From a virus, in the IMG/VR virus record IMGVR_UViG_3300034071_001223, positions 1-22,564 of that record: a DNA stretch of 22,564 bases; one strand, 5' to 3'. This document shows positions 1-8,740 of the stretch, one piece after another. Both the position numbers and the translations under genes were made by a program. The notes under the pieces were generated by a model. It was not told the origin of the DNA, ran no database searches, and worked only from the letters and a program-made list of their open reading frames with translations. Each line of letters opens with the position of its first letter. Positions within the stretch are counted from its first letter, which is position 1.

Positions 1-11
1 TTTTAAATAAC

Positions 12-407
12 CTATCTTAATCTTTCTAGGAAGATGCTTACTGTTACTGGTTCTAAACGATTTACGATAAAAAACTCAATTGTGATGTTGTAGCCCTGAT
101 TATCATAATCGGACTGAACATAAACATTACGAAGTTTGACACGAGGTTCATAATTTGCAATAGTGAGTTCAATTTCTTTCTGTAATAAAATTCCCGTTTC
201 TGCCGTCATTGGTTCAAAAAGTAAACGACGAACGTTAGATCCAATTGATGGATTAAATGGTTTTTCGAAATAGTTCAAAAGTATCAAATTTTTAACTGCG
301 GTGACAATCGCGCGATCGCCGACCTTTCGATTTACATCTTTAGTGACTGGATTTGCGCCAAAGTTTAAATCTAAATCGGCATATGTTCTTGATACGTTTG
401 ATGTCAT
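12..407 (-). CDS. 25: Baseplate wedge subunit, gp25-like
   Basis: 131-aa protein of the T4 gp25 family (GPW_gp25, lysozyme-fold-like baseplate wedge component). Its length is normal for the family. The N-terminal half has the usual pattern: a short leader, a segment around DRAIVTAVKNLILLN, then RRLLFEP, which matches the family's conserved helix plus 'PLxG/LLFEP' region. It is followed by a beta-rich C-terminus (VYVQSDYDNQGYNITIEFF). In T4-type baseplates gp25 sits in the wedge core beside gp6 and gp53 and contacts the first sheath ring. It lies just downstream of the spike gene in a minus-strand baseplate run, and gp6 would be expected next, outside the window. A possible late-promoter octamer lies about 25 nt upstream. 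The family call is by recognition of the sequence pattern, not by a search. Confidence 0.9.
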   Translation of the reverse strand: MTSNVSRTYADLDLNFGANPVTKDVNRKVGDRAIVTAVKNLILLNYFEKPFNPSIGSNVRRLLFEPMTAETGILLQKEIELTIANYEPRVKLRNVYVQSDYDNQGYNITIEFFIVNRLEPVTVSIFLERLR

Positions 408-431
408 TTTACTACTTAAAGTTAATAGAAT

Positions 432-439
432 TATTTATT
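432..439 (-). promoter_or_regulatory. Candidate late promoter octamer upstream of gp25
   Basis: The minus strand reads AATAAATA here, one base from the T4 late promoter consensus TATAAATA. It lies in the 35-nt gap between the spike stop and the gp25 start, about 25 nt before the ATG. The same octamer occurs at a similar distance before the epimerase gene (17146-17153). AT-rich DNA yields such octamers by chance, so this is a suggestion only. Confidence 0.35.
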
Positions 440-442
440 AGG

Positions 443-3286
443 TTACGCCAAACGGTGGTAGCCTTGTTTGTATAATCTATGGTTGTTGAAAGTTGCATTT
501 TTAACCACAGTTGTGCCTGCTGGTCGGTTTCCAGACTTATTATATGAGATATGAATCCAAGGCAAACCAGATCCTGTTGTTTTATATTCTAAAAGTAACT
601 GATCATGCGGTACGTTATCGCGGATAAAGAGGACAATATCGTAGTATTCTGATTTACTCAATCCTGGGAACTGCATATCAGCGGCTTGTCCAACCTCGTG
701 TTGAGAACGTCCAGCCGAAGAACCTTGCGGCTTGCGGAAAGCGTTTGTAACGATCATATTTGAATATTTTTCTTTAATTGGGTCTAGGCAATTAATCGCA
801 AGCAACTTGAGATTGCAGACGATATCGGCTTTTGTTAGCCCACGTTGCGGAATAACAGGCTGTTTTTCTACAATTGCGTTTGAGGAAAGTTTACCCAAAC
901 TCCAGTACTTGGATAGCATCATATTTGGGTCAAATTCTTGCTGATCATTTTCAATACCACACTCATTTACGCCTCTTGAGGGGGCTTTAGGTGGTTCTGT
1001 ATTTGCATCGGTTGTAGTTACGTCTTTAATTTCAGATTTGTCGTAAACGCCTTTATCAATCTGCTTCTTAATCCACTCGTCAGCACCCTTTTCGCCAGCA
1101 TCGAAGAAGAATGCGGCGCGATCTGCTGGGGTTGGCTCGATGAATCCAGAGGAAGGATTTCCACATTTCTGACCCGCACTCAAAACACCTGCGGCTAATG
1201 AAGAACCGTCTTTCAATCCACTTAATGCACCAGAAAGAGGACCGAGTTGTGTTTCGAAATTGGAGAATTTCGTTATGTCCTCTGTTGCAGTCAATCCCTT
1301 GGTTATATCTTTAATTGCACCAACATCGGCAGCTGCACCAGAAAGAGAAGTCGACAACGATTTAATCTCACCCATATTTTTTTCAAGATTCGCTAATCCA
1401 CCGCCAATAGCCTTGAACTCAGAGAAGTTCTTTAAATCTTTAGCAATATCAGATACCTTTGAAATTTCATTAGATAAACCACTCAGATTATCACTAAATC
1501 CATTTAAACCTGCAATGCCATCTTTGAATCCACCAATTTTACTTAAATCGGTAGGTAGATCGTTAATCTTTTGCGACAATTCTAAAACCTTACTTGTAGC
1601 AGGAGAACCAGCTAAAGTTTGAATGTCGGTACTATTGTTCTTAATGTCGGTAAGATTATCGACTATTGTATTGAATTTCGATAGATTTGGTATTTTATCA
1701 GCAACTTCAGGTATTTCGGCAAGTTTATTTACAGTATCTAATACCTTGTCTAAGTTTCTGATGTTTCCGAGTTCTTTAGTTGCGTCTGAAACTTTCTTTA
1801 ATTGATCAGAGGCTTCTTTAAATTTAGTTGCACCATCGAGAGTTTTAGATACATTTTGTATATCACCAAGCTGCCCTTTAAGTTGTTCTAGATCAAAACC
1901 AGCACCAAGTTGATCTTTAATCTTATCCGTAATTTCCGTTAATTTAGAAATCTCGCCAAATTTTTCTGTGATGCTATTCAGATCGCCGAGTTTGGAACTG
2001 ATGTCTGTAATATTACCAAGACTATTTTGCAATGATTCAAGATTTTGCAATCCTGGTAATTTAGTTAACATATCCATTCCTGGAATATTCGCTAGGTTCG
2101 TTAAACCGCCCAACGCACCAGTTAATTGTGAAACGCTCGCAGCTACCGTTCCAGCAGCTGTAGTTGCGACTGCTGCAGCACCTGCAGCAGCATCGGCACC
2201 CGCCGCAGCTCCTCCTCCACCTCCACCACCACCTGCTGTTGGTGATGGGATAAAATCGTTTGAAACGGCAAGACCACTCTTACCAATAATGACTGCTGGA
2301 GCATCAACGTCAAGTAAGAATCCACCATTAATGCGAGTTGCAGCAAGAGAAGAAACGGAAACTTGCGCACCGCTTATCTTAACAGAACCCATTGCGTTGA
2401 TTTTAACGTCTTTCTTGGCGTTCAAGTCGATAGTACAATCAGATTCAATTTTAGCGTCACCTTTCACTTTAATGTTTGCAGCGCCATCCACGGTAATGTT
2501 ACATTGACCAATGACATAAATGTTATCATCGCCCATGATAACTTGATAGTTGTTTTTGACAACTTTTTCTACTTTAGTTCCTGATGGATAAATTTCATGA
2601 AATGTTCCTGTGCGATGAGCGACATGAATGCGTTCCCAATCTGGAGTATCATCAACTTCAAATACGTGACCTGATTCCGTTTCCTGAGCGTGATTATACG
2701 GATATGAAGCATTATAAGCAGGTGGCGGTTCTCTCCAAGATCCCCCACCTGCAATTGGTACTGTGACTAAATTTCTTTTACGATCAGTCAATAATGTTTT
2801 AGTAATATCTTCATTTCTTGTGAAGCGACTTGATGATGGCTCACCTGGTCGTTCTGGATTTTTCTTCGGTTCTTCGTTTTGAACTTCAACACCTGTACCA
2901 TCGCTTTTATATTTTCGCGATTTAACTTTTCTTGGTATTGTTGAAGTATCTTGACGTTGATCTGAAAAACCAAAAGAGTAATTTGCTTCTTTATTATTAA
3001 CACCAGGCAAAATACCCATAACAACAGGATGTTGACCATATTCACCGTCTAGGAAAAACCCGCAAACAATTTCGCCTTCCTTCGGTGCAAAGTGAGCATC
3101 ATTGTTAACAGGCAACATAATCGTCGCCCATGGTAATTTTTCAGTTGGAATTTCTTGCAGATCCTCTGTGTGCCAACCAAACACACGAACCTTAACGCGA
3201 CCAAGCATGGCGGGATCATTTCGGTCTTCAACTGCACCGATCCACCAAACAAATCCATCTAAACCCATGTAATCTTTTCTATTCAT
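443..3286 (-). CDS. 5: Baseplate central spike, gp5-like, with C-terminal M15 peptidase
   Basis: 947 aa, against about 575 for T4 gp5. Residues about 1-95 form the gp5 OB-fold domain (WWIGAVEDRNDP, LGRVKVRVFGWH, IPTEKLPWATIMLP, then GEIVCGFFLDG). The T4 lysozyme domain is absent. Residues about 205-340 are a beta-helix-like region of alternating hydrophobic residues. A nine-glycine run near 350-358 and an Ala-rich stretch follow. Residues about 386-725 are a long helical, heptad-like region rich in Leu/Ile, Lys, Asp and Ser. The last about 130 residues are a peptidase M15 (VanY/DD-carboxypeptidase-like) domain with SQHEVGQAAD and WIHIS; likely zinc ligands are H863, D870 and H912. The inferred role is the membrane-piercing spike carrying a peptidoglycan peptidase instead of lysozyme. 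The start overlaps the gp27-like gene by 8 nt. Confidence 0.9.
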   Translation of the reverse strand: MNRKDYMGLDGFVWWIGAVEDRNDPAMLGRVKVRVFGWHTEDLQEIPTEKLPWATIMLPVNNDAHFAPKEGEIVCGFFLDGEYGQHPVVMGILPGVNNKEANYSFGFSDQRQDTSTIPRKVKSRKYKSDGTGVEVQNEEPKKNPERPGEPSSSRFTRNEDITKTLLTDRKRNLVTVPIAGGGSWREPPPAYNASYPYNHAQETESGHVFEVDDTPDWERIHVAHRTGTFHEIYPSGTKVEKVVKNNYQVIMGDDNIYVIGQCNITVDGAANIKVKGDAKIESDCTIDLNAKKDVKINAMGSVKISGAQVSVSSLAATRINGGFLLDVDAPAVIIGKSGLAVSNDFIPSPTAGGGGGGGGAAAGADAAAGAAAVATTAAGTVAASVSQLTGALGGLTNLANIPGMDMLTKLPGLQNLESLQNSLGNITDISSKLGDLNSITEKFGEISKLTEITDKIKDQLGAGFDLEQLKGQLGDIQNVSKTLDGATKFKEASDQLKKVSDATKELGNIRNLDKVLDTVNKLAEIPEVADKIPNLSKFNTIVDNLTDIKNNSTDIQTLAGSPATSKVLELSQKINDLPTDLSKIGGFKDGIAGLNGFSDNLSGLSNEISKVSDIAKDLKNFSEFKAIGGGLANLEKNMGEIKSLSTSLSGAAADVGAIKDITKGLTATEDITKFSNFETQLGPLSGALSGLKDGSSLAAGVLSAGQKCGNPSSGFIEPTPADRAAFFFDAGEKGADEWIKKQIDKGVYDKSEIKDVTTTDANTEPPKAPSRGVNECGIENDQQEFDPNMMLSKYWSLGKLSSNAIVEKQPVIPQRGLTKADIVCNLKLLAINCLDPIKEKYSNMIVTNAFRKPQGSSAGRSQHEVGQAADMQFPGLSKSEYYDIVLFIRDNVPHDQLLLEYKTTGSGLPWIHISYNKSGNRPAGTTVVKNATFNNHRLYKQGYHRLA

Positions 3287-4580
3287 TTTTCGCTTTCTCT
3301 AATTCACTATTTCCAGAAGCACTGCTCAAGGATTCTGCAAACGAATCCTTCACGACTTCTAGGTGCGTTGTGTGAGATGTTGGAGTTATGACGTGCGAAA
3401 CTCCCATAACGAGCATTGATCCAGAATAAAATTCATCTAGATCTTGTTGGCTTTTAGTCGACTGCGAGAATTTAGGCAAGTTTAAAGAAATAATGCTACC
3501 AACTTTAACGAGGAAGTCTCCTGGAATCGTTAAAGTAATTCGTGAGTTGTGCAACAATGCATGTTCCATACTTCTGAAAACTATCTTTTCTGCATAGTTC
3601 GGAATATCATCATAATCTGCATTCGCTGTTGTTGTGACGAAATATTTTTCAAAAGCCTCAAACGAAGTAAAGACAGAATCGCCTTTTCTGTTTGTAAAAT
3701 TGTTGACAGGATATCCTTTTCCTAGAGTAGGATATTCTGGTCTGTTTGTTATGTTGAAATTGTTTACGCTGTATTGACGGCGCAAAATGTTCAAATTTTT
3801 CATGCGAGTTGCAAATCCACCATTTAACATGGTTGTGAGAGTATCATAACTTTGATTAATTGTTATGTCATTAACGCTATGAAAACTGTCGGCTGGATTT
3901 GGTACGTCCAAAACTTTTGGCATAAAATTATAAGTTTTATACACACTACCTTTCAAAATACTCTCTAATGATTTAAAATTGTAGCCGTCATAATTTTCGT
4001 AAAACAAATAAAATGATTCATTATCATTCATAGTTCTTGATGCAATAAAATTAATTGCTTGAAATGGATTCATATATGGAATAACGATATTCAATTCTCC
4101 GAATGGACTTTCAAAATTCTTTAAGTTAATTTTACTTGGATTAACTTTTAAATCTTTGCGTAAAATAGAAAGCACTGAGACGTCTGCTGGTCCTGAAAAT
4201 GCTCTGCTTATTTTATATTGATTAGCAACGAAATGATCTTCTGTCGTAAAGTGTATTGAATATGCAGTTGAATTTTTATTTTTAACAATTTTGTTAGATA
4301 TTTTATAAACTCTGAAATATCTCTCTAAAGGTTCGTCTAAAGAAGGTTTATCTAATATTAAATGAACAAATTCAGATCCATGAAGATCCATAGTTCCTGC
4401 GCTGTCGTTAGAATCAGTGATTAGCACATAACCCGAGATTTGAGAAGAATAGATGTCCTCGAATATTTTCAATTCGCTAAATGCAGTATAAAGATCTAAG
4501 GTTGCGCCTGTTGAAGACAACAACTTAAATGCCTTTATCTCATAGTCACCAAGTCTAAAAATACCAGTACTGTCGGACAT
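3279..4580 (-). CDS. 27: Baseplate hub subunit, gp27-like
   Basis: 433-aa protein resembling the T4-type baseplate hub ring protein gp27 (391 aa in T4). That protein forms the trimeric torus joining the tail tube to the gp5 spike. The N-terminal half has the hub pattern (YTAFSELKIFEDIYSSQISGYVLITD, then ERYFRVYKISNK). A central segment, YMNPFQAINFIASRTM, is typical of hub proteins of phages and type VI-like systems. The C-terminal part contains ITLTIPGDFLVKVGSIISLNLP, the beta-barrel insert seen in gp27/gpD-like hubs. The gene sits directly upstream of the gp5-like spike and overlaps it by 8 nt, consistent with translational coupling of two proteins that form one complex. The family call rests on pattern and gene order. 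Confidence 0.85.
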   Translation of the reverse strand: MSDSTGIFRLGDYEIKAFKLLSSTGATLDLYTAFSELKIFEDIYSSQISGYVLITDSNDSAGTMDLHGSEFVHLILDKPSLDEPLERYFRVYKISNKIVKNKNSTAYSIHFTTEDHFVANQYKISRAFSGPADVSVLSILRKDLKVNPSKINLKNFESPFGELNIVIPYMNPFQAINFIASRTMNDNESFYLFYENYDGYNFKSLESILKGSVYKTYNFMPKVLDVPNPADSFHSVNDITINQSYDTLTTMLNGGFATRMKNLNILRRQYSVNNFNITNRPEYPTLGKGYPVNNFTNRKGDSVFTSFEAFEKYFVTTTANADYDDIPNYAEKIVFRSMEHALLHNSRITLTIPGDFLVKVGSIISLNLPKFSQSTKSQQDLDEFYSGSMLVMGVSHVITPTSHTTHLEVVKDSFAESLSSASGNSELEKAKNE

Positions 4581-4581
4581 T

Positions 4582-5247
4582 TTATCTCAATAAATCTCTC
4601 AGTTCATTTTCTACTTTAGCAGCATAATCAGGATTCAATATGTTTATATTTCTTCGCTTTTCATTTTCTATGAATTCATGATCATAATTCGATATAGCAC
4701 TGTATGTTTCAGTACCTGTGATGATGCTGTCATCGCTTAATGTATAGTTATAATTTACCTTTATTGGTGGGCTGTTTAATGTTGGTGCACCACCTTCAAA
4801 ACGGTCAGATGCGGTTTTGGTTGTAAAATTAAAAGTTTTATCTGTAACGGTGTATATTCTTTCATTAATACGACCATCAATACTATTTGATTCCTCAATT
4901 TTTACTTCATAATGATGAAGTTCGGTTTTAGCGTCCTCGAGTGAACCATATTTTGCAATGATGTAGTTATCGAATTCCTTACTGTGTAAAACCCATTCAT
5001 ATTTTGGATCAATGATAGAATTGGCGTATAAAATTATCCAGTGTTTTTGAGCGTCACCGTAAAAATTATAAGCAACTATTTCTGGCGTTTCGCCTTCTTT
5101 AATTTCATATTTGTAATATAAGAAAGAATTATTCAACACTTCCTTAATAATTTTTGCTCTTGTGAGCACATTAGTGACCAATGCAAAGTTTGCATTAGCA
5201 GTATCGAAAGAATAATAGGTTTGTGGAAAATACGAAAAATAAGCCAT
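4582..5247 (-). CDS. 53: Baseplate wedge subunit, gp53-like
   Basis: 221-aa protein of the T4 gp53 family (196 aa in T4), which clamps neighbouring wedges together in the baseplate. The N-terminal 100 residues carry the diagnostic block: a FxYFP/YYSFD opening, then YKYEIKEGETPEIVAYNFYGDAQKHWIILYANSI, which is the LysM-like gp53 core, then DPKYEWVLHSKEFDNYI. The C-terminal half is more variable. One base separates its stop from the hub gene start, and its ATG overlaps the stop of the gp48-like gene by one base. The four genes therefore read as one translationally coupled unit. Confidence 0.9.
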   Translation of the reverse strand: MAYFSYFPQTYYSFDTANANFALVTNVLTRAKIIKEVLNNSFLYYKYEIKEGETPEIVAYNFYGDAQKHWIILYANSIIDPKYEWVLHSKEFDNYIIAKYGSLEDAKTELHHYEVKIEESNSIDGRINERIYTVTDKTFNFTTKTASDRFEGGAPTLNSPPIKVNYNYTLSDDSIITGTETYSAISNYDHEFIENEKRRNINILNPDYAAKVENELRDLLR

Positions 5248-6515
5248 TAGTAACCTTCTGATTCAATTTTAGTTTTCGTAACGAGTTCAACTTCTGTGAA
5301 ATCTAAACGTAATCTGGTTTCAATTGGAACGCCGTCGGCATACGTTTGCCATTGACCACTAGGAGAATAATCGACGTCTATACGGTTAAGAACACATCTA
5401 CCAATTCTAGGCAAGAACGGATTCTTTATATCACCGTGTCGTAACGTAATTCCAAACTCTGAAGGTGGCACGAAGAACATTGGCGCTGGAGTTGGACCAC
5501 CAAATCCTTTAACAGGATCGACCAACGGATTAGTTTCTGGTGCAGCGTGGAATTTAAACGTCTTGATGATTTCTTGAACTTCTCTCGCTTCCTTACCATT
5601 CTTCGGCTGAAACATAAATTCAAACTGAAACGATCTAAAGTTTGTTCCGCGATACAAAACTTCAAGCATTGGATTTTGCGCATAACCCATATTGAATAGT
5701 GAAACGTCAGCAAACCCACTACCCACAAGAGAACCGCCCAAAAGTGGCGTTTGAGTTGAGGAACCAATCGCTCCTGTTGCGAGCGCCATGTATGGGTTTT
5801 TTGTTCCTGGTAGTTGACTCAAATAACGTTTAAAATCATCCATACTCTTAATGTCGCCTTCGCCAGGCAAAAGAGACTGACCACCAGCGCCGAGCATACC
5901 AAGCATACCGCCAGCTTCCTTTACGCTAATTTGATCATAATCGTGACCATACGTTGTGAAGAAGTTTGCTGGCATATAAAGAGAGACCATGCCATCAATT
6001 TTTTCGGCAGTTCTTTCGACTTTCAATCCAGTCAATTCAGTTTGTTTTTTGATTAATTCGGTAGCAATTGCGCCTTTGATTGCAGCTTGTGTTTTTGAAT
6101 TTGTTACAACAGAGGCTGCGGCACCAAATGCCGCTCCCGTAGCACCACCAATTAATTTACCAAGGAAGCCTGCAACGCCTCTGCCGCCCAATGCAGCAGA
6201 ACCAGTTGCTGCGCCGAGTGCAGAATCTTTTGCAATTTGATAGCCACCTTGAACGGCATAAATTGCTTGGGCGGCACCAGTGGCTTCTTTAAAACCGCCA
6301 ATTTCAGCATAATTGCTTACATTTGTTGTGTTTTCGGCTTTCTTTACAGTTTTGTTAAACGAACTTTTACGAGGGATATAAATAACAAAGTCTACAGAGT
6401 GTGGATAATTTTCCCCTAAATCCAGCGGATACTTTAAATTTAGACTTTTTCCATCACTTTTAAGTCTATTTTTATCAGGCGCTTGTGCGTTGACTGTTGG
6501 TGTTGCTTCTGCCAT
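5247..6515 (-). CDS. 48: Baseplate tail tube cap, gp48-like
   Basis: 422-aa protein related to the gp48/gp54 tube-cap and tube-initiator family (T4 gp48 is 364 aa). The C-terminal part has the shared ending of the family: FQFEFMFQPKN, then a GRCVLNRIDVDYSPSGQW segment, then ADGVPIETRLRLDFTEVELVTK. The middle is an Ala/Gly-rich, partly hydrophobic insertion (residues about 80-150), as often seen in this family. gp48 caps the baseplate hub and begins the tail tube together with gp54. A second member of the family is encoded on the plus strand at 7566-8723, so the pair gp48 plus gp54 is complete. Which of the two is the cap and which the initiator is inferred from length and termini. The gene starts 20 bp from the divergent gp4 gene. 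Confidence 0.75.
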   Translation of the reverse strand: MAEATPTVNAQAPDKNRLKSDGKSLNLKYPLDLGENYPHSVDFVIYIPRKSSFNKTVKKAENTTNVSNYAEIGGFKEATGAAQAIYAVQGGYQIAKDSALGAATGSAALGGRGVAGFLGKLIGGATGAAFGAAASVVTNSKTQAAIKGAIATELIKKQTELTGLKVERTAEKIDGMVSLYMPANFFTTYGHDYDQISVKEAGGMLGMLGAGGQSLLPGEGDIKSMDDFKRYLSQLPGTKNPYMALATGAIGSSTQTPLLGGSLVGSGFADVSLFNMGYAQNPMLEVLYRGTNFRSFQFEFMFQPKNGKEAREVQEIIKTFKFHAAPETNPLVDPVKGFGGPTPAPMFFVPPSEFGITLRHGDIKNPFLPRIGRCVLNRIDVDYSPSGQWQTYADGVPIETRLRLDFTEVELVTKTKIESEGY

Positions 6516-6535
6516 TTGAATTATACGCTATTAAG

Positions 6536-6976
6536 ATGAAATATTTTCAAGGATATTTTAAGCCGAGAAATCCTAGCAAATATTTAGGTGATTCGCAGAA
6601 CATAATCTACAGGTCTAGTTATGAGTATCGAGTTATGACATATTTCGATACTAATCCAAACATTCTTAAATGGGGCAGTGAGGAATTCTCAATACCTTAC
6701 GTTTCCCCCATAGATCGTTCTTGGCACCGTTATTTTCCAGACTTCATAATTCAAGCCAAAGGTAAAGACGGCAATACGAAAACAATTGTAATAGAGGTGA
6801 AACCTTCTAGTCAAACCACGCCCCCTAAAATCGGTCAAAAGCCAACAAGAAGATACATTAACGAAATCGCCACGTGGGGTGTGAACGAAGCCAAATGGAA
6901 AGCCGCAAAAGAATACTGTTTAGATCGCGGTTGGGGCTTTCAAATCATCACAGAAAAGGATTTAAACATTAAATAA
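6536..6976 (+). CDS. 4: Head completion nuclease, gp4-like
   Basis: 146 aa, close to T4 gp4 (150 aa), a head-completion protein with a PD-(D/E)XK nuclease fold. The N-terminal block YFQGYFKPRNPSKYLGD followed by IIYRSSYEYRVMTYFDTNPNILKWGSEEF is the family signature. The catalytic elements are visible as the Glu of SYEYR, the Asp of YFPDFI, and the E-x-K of IVIEVKP. I chose ATG 6536 over the in-frame ATG at 6497. The longer form would overlap the divergent gp48 start, and the family's N-terminus begins at MKYF/MxxF. No clear Shine-Dalgarno sequence precedes it. It heads the plus-strand tail block. Confidence 0.9.
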   Translation: MKYFQGYFKPRNPSKYLGDSQNIIYRSSYEYRVMTYFDTNPNILKWGSEEFSIPYVSPIDRSWHRYFPDFIIQAKGKDGNTKTIVIEVKPSSQTTPPKIGQKPTRRYINEIATWGVNEAKWKAAKEYCLDRGWGFQIITEKDLNIK

Positions 6977-6984
6977 ATATTTTA

Positions 6985-7566
6985 ATGGCTAATATACTCG
7001 ATAGACTCAGCACTCAAATGAATAAGGCTGGCGTTTCACAACGCACGGCAAAGGCGAGAACATGGCTTCGTAATAAGGTGAGCCAACTACGTTCAGTCAG
7101 AAGAAATACAATTATTCAAGATTCGACTAGAAAAACGACTGGGTTTTATCCAGGCAGAATGTACTTCTATTTCTACGATCCAAAAACAAAAGACACTTTA
7201 CCATATTACGATAGATTTCCTTTGGTTATCCCAGTTGAACGTTATAAAGATGGTTTCTTGGGTCTCAACTTACACTATCTACCAGTCAAATATCGTTTGA
7301 TTCTTTTGGATAAACTATACGAAACATTAAACAACGATCGTTTTGACGATACTACAAAAATGCAGTTGTCATATGACTTATTAGCTGGTGCAACCAGATA
7401 TGAAGAATTTAAACCCTGCCTCAAACGTTATTTGACTTCACACATTGCATCAGGGCTTATCGAAATTGAGCCTTCAAATTGGGAAATTGCACTGTTCCTG
7501 CCTGTGGAAATGTTTGTCGGTGCTACGAAAGAACAAGTCCACAAAGACTCAATGGAGATGATTTAA
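6985..7566 (+). CDS. Conserved-looking tail-region protein of unknown function
   Basis: 193 aa, not assigned. The N-terminus is basic (many Arg/Lys, residues about 15-45). A strongly patterned central segment follows, including GFYPGRMYFYFYDPK, LPYYDRFPLVIPVE and GFLGLNLHYLPVKYRLILLDKLY. I recall similar segments in unnamed structural-region proteins of aquatic T4-like phages, but I cannot name a function. No signal peptide or membrane segment is seen, and catalytic motifs are not evident. It lies 8 nt after gp4, and its stop shares a base with the next ATG, so it is co-transcribed and probably translationally coupled with the tube-initiator gene. A structural or assembly role is an inference from position. 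No Shine-Dalgarno sequence is seen; an in-frame ATG at 7018 is an alternative start. Confidence 0.7.
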   Translation: MANILDRLSTQMNKAGVSQRTAKARTWLRNKVSQLRSVRRNTIIQDSTRKTTGFYPGRMYFYFYDPKTKDTLPYYDRFPLVIPVERYKDGFLGLNLHYLPVKYRLILLDKLYETLNNDRFDDTTKMQLSYDLLAGATRYEEFKPCLKRYLTSHIASGLIEIEPSNWEIALFLPVEMFVGATKEQVHKDSMEMI

Positions 7567-8723
7567 TGCCTTTTACAGTACCTGGATTTGAGGAAAGAAA
7601 ACCACCTGCGGAAGTTCAAAGCCCACCGCAAACTCCTCCTGCTCCACCGCCAGCAGACAATAGTCGTTCCTCATTAAATTTAGATAGTGTTGCAATTAAA
7701 AACATTTTCTCAATTGACAACTTTAGATCAAAGGTTAATTCGTTTGGTGGGTTTCAGAAAACCAATCGTTTCTACGTTGAGATTTTTAGCCCTAAATGGA
7801 CTAACGATACTATGGATCGTTTAAAGTTTTTATGTGAGGCTGCAGAACTTCCTGGTAAAACGATATTAACAAGCGATGCAAAAATCTATGGTCCTGCGTA
7901 TAAAGTTGCAACAGGAACAGTTTTCAACGAGATAACTTTAACCTTTATATCAACTAATGATATGAAAGACAAATTGCAATTTGATCTTTGGATGAATTCT
8001 ATACAAAACCCAAGAAAGTTTCACATGAGTTATCGAGATGAGTATGTCGGAACAGTTTCAATTATCGCATTAAGTGAAACTCCTGAAATTCAAGATCCAA
8101 AGGCTGCAGCAGCTGCGGCTTCTTCAAGCCCAATGTCATTGATTGATAAGATTCCATCGAGCGTCGTTGATATAACAATTGATGCCTTCAGAGCAATCAA
8201 GAACAGATTTACTGGTGGTGGTGCACCTCAAAACGAAGCAGCACAAAGCACACCTGAAGTTCCCACACCAAAGGTATATTGGGTAAAATTGATTGACGCT
8301 TTCCCAGTTGCAATTGCTCCTGTTCCTTTGAGTTGGTCAGATGACGGATTTATGCGATTCCAAGTTACTTTCGCATATCACAGATGGGAAGGTATTTCTG
8401 AAACAATTGCTAAAATGGAAGAAGTTGTTGTTCAAGGAAATAGATTCGCTAATCCGTTAAAATATGTACAAAAGATTTCTGCGCTCGTTAACAGCGCAAA
8501 TAAAGAAAACTTAAAAAATATGGCTATAGGTCGTTTAGAAAATACAATCTTAGACGCAGTCAATGATACTGATGGTGGGCTCAGAAAAATTATTGGTACT
8601 GGCGAAAATGCAGTCAACAATTATCTGAATCAATCATCTGAAAAAGTTGGACTTAATACTAGCGGTAGAAAGCCATTGAACTTTATCATAGAAAGAATTA
8701 AATTTGATTCTGGTCGTACTTAA
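7566..8723 (+). CDS. 54: Baseplate tail tube initiator, gp54-like
   Basis: 385 aa with a tail-tube (gp19-like) fold split by an insertion. Residues about 5-35 are Pro-rich. FYVEIFSPKW, LKFLCEAAELPGKTI and FNEITLTFISTNDMKDKLQFDLWM follow the tail-tube strand order. After an Ala/Ser/Pro-rich linker (about residues 178-232), VYWVKLIDAFPVAIAPVPLSWSDDG followed by FMRFQVTFAYHRWE matches the C-terminal strands of gp19/gp54. The T4 initiator gp54 (320 aa) sits on the gp48 cap and nucleates gp19 polymerisation. The start at 7566 shares one base with the preceding stop; an in-frame ATG at 7479 would lie inside the upstream gene and add a non-family N-terminus. gp19 itself is not in the window, and this protein is too long and split to be it. 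Confidence 0.75.
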   Translation: MPFTVPGFEERKPPAEVQSPPQTPPAPPPADNSRSSLNLDSVAIKNIFSIDNFRSKVNSFGGFQKTNRFYVEIFSPKWTNDTMDRLKFLCEAAELPGKTILTSDAKIYGPAYKVATGTVFNEITLTFISTNDMKDKLQFDLWMNSIQNPRKFHMSYRDEYVGTVSIIALSETPEIQDPKAAAAAASSSPMSLIDKIPSSVVDITIDAFRAIKNRFTGGGAPQNEAAQSTPEVPTPKVYWVKLIDAFPVAIAPVPLSWSDDGFMRFQVTFAYHRWEGISETIAKMEEVVVQGNRFANPLKYVQKISALVNSANKENLKNMAIGRLENTILDAVNDTDGGLRKIIGTGENAVNNYLNQSSEKVGLNTSGRKPLNFIIERIKFDSGRT

Positions 8724-8740
8724 TAAAATATGGAGTAATT

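Noticed and set aside
1968-2507. A plus-strand ORF of 179 aa opposite the spike gene
   Set aside because: It mirrors the Ala/Gly-rich and repetitive parts of the spike gene, giving a Pro/Ala-rich product with no recognisable family, and lies wholly within a well-supported gene.
6972-6979. AATAAATA on the plus strand as a late promoter for the 193-aa gene
   Set aside because: It lies 5 nt before the ATG, so transcription would begin at or after the start codon unless the true start is the in-frame ATG at 7018.
7479-7565. An N-terminal extension of the gp54-like gene
   Set aside because: It would lie inside the upstream gene in another frame and gives a Cys-rich leader unlike the family; the ATG at 7566 is coupled to the upstream stop.
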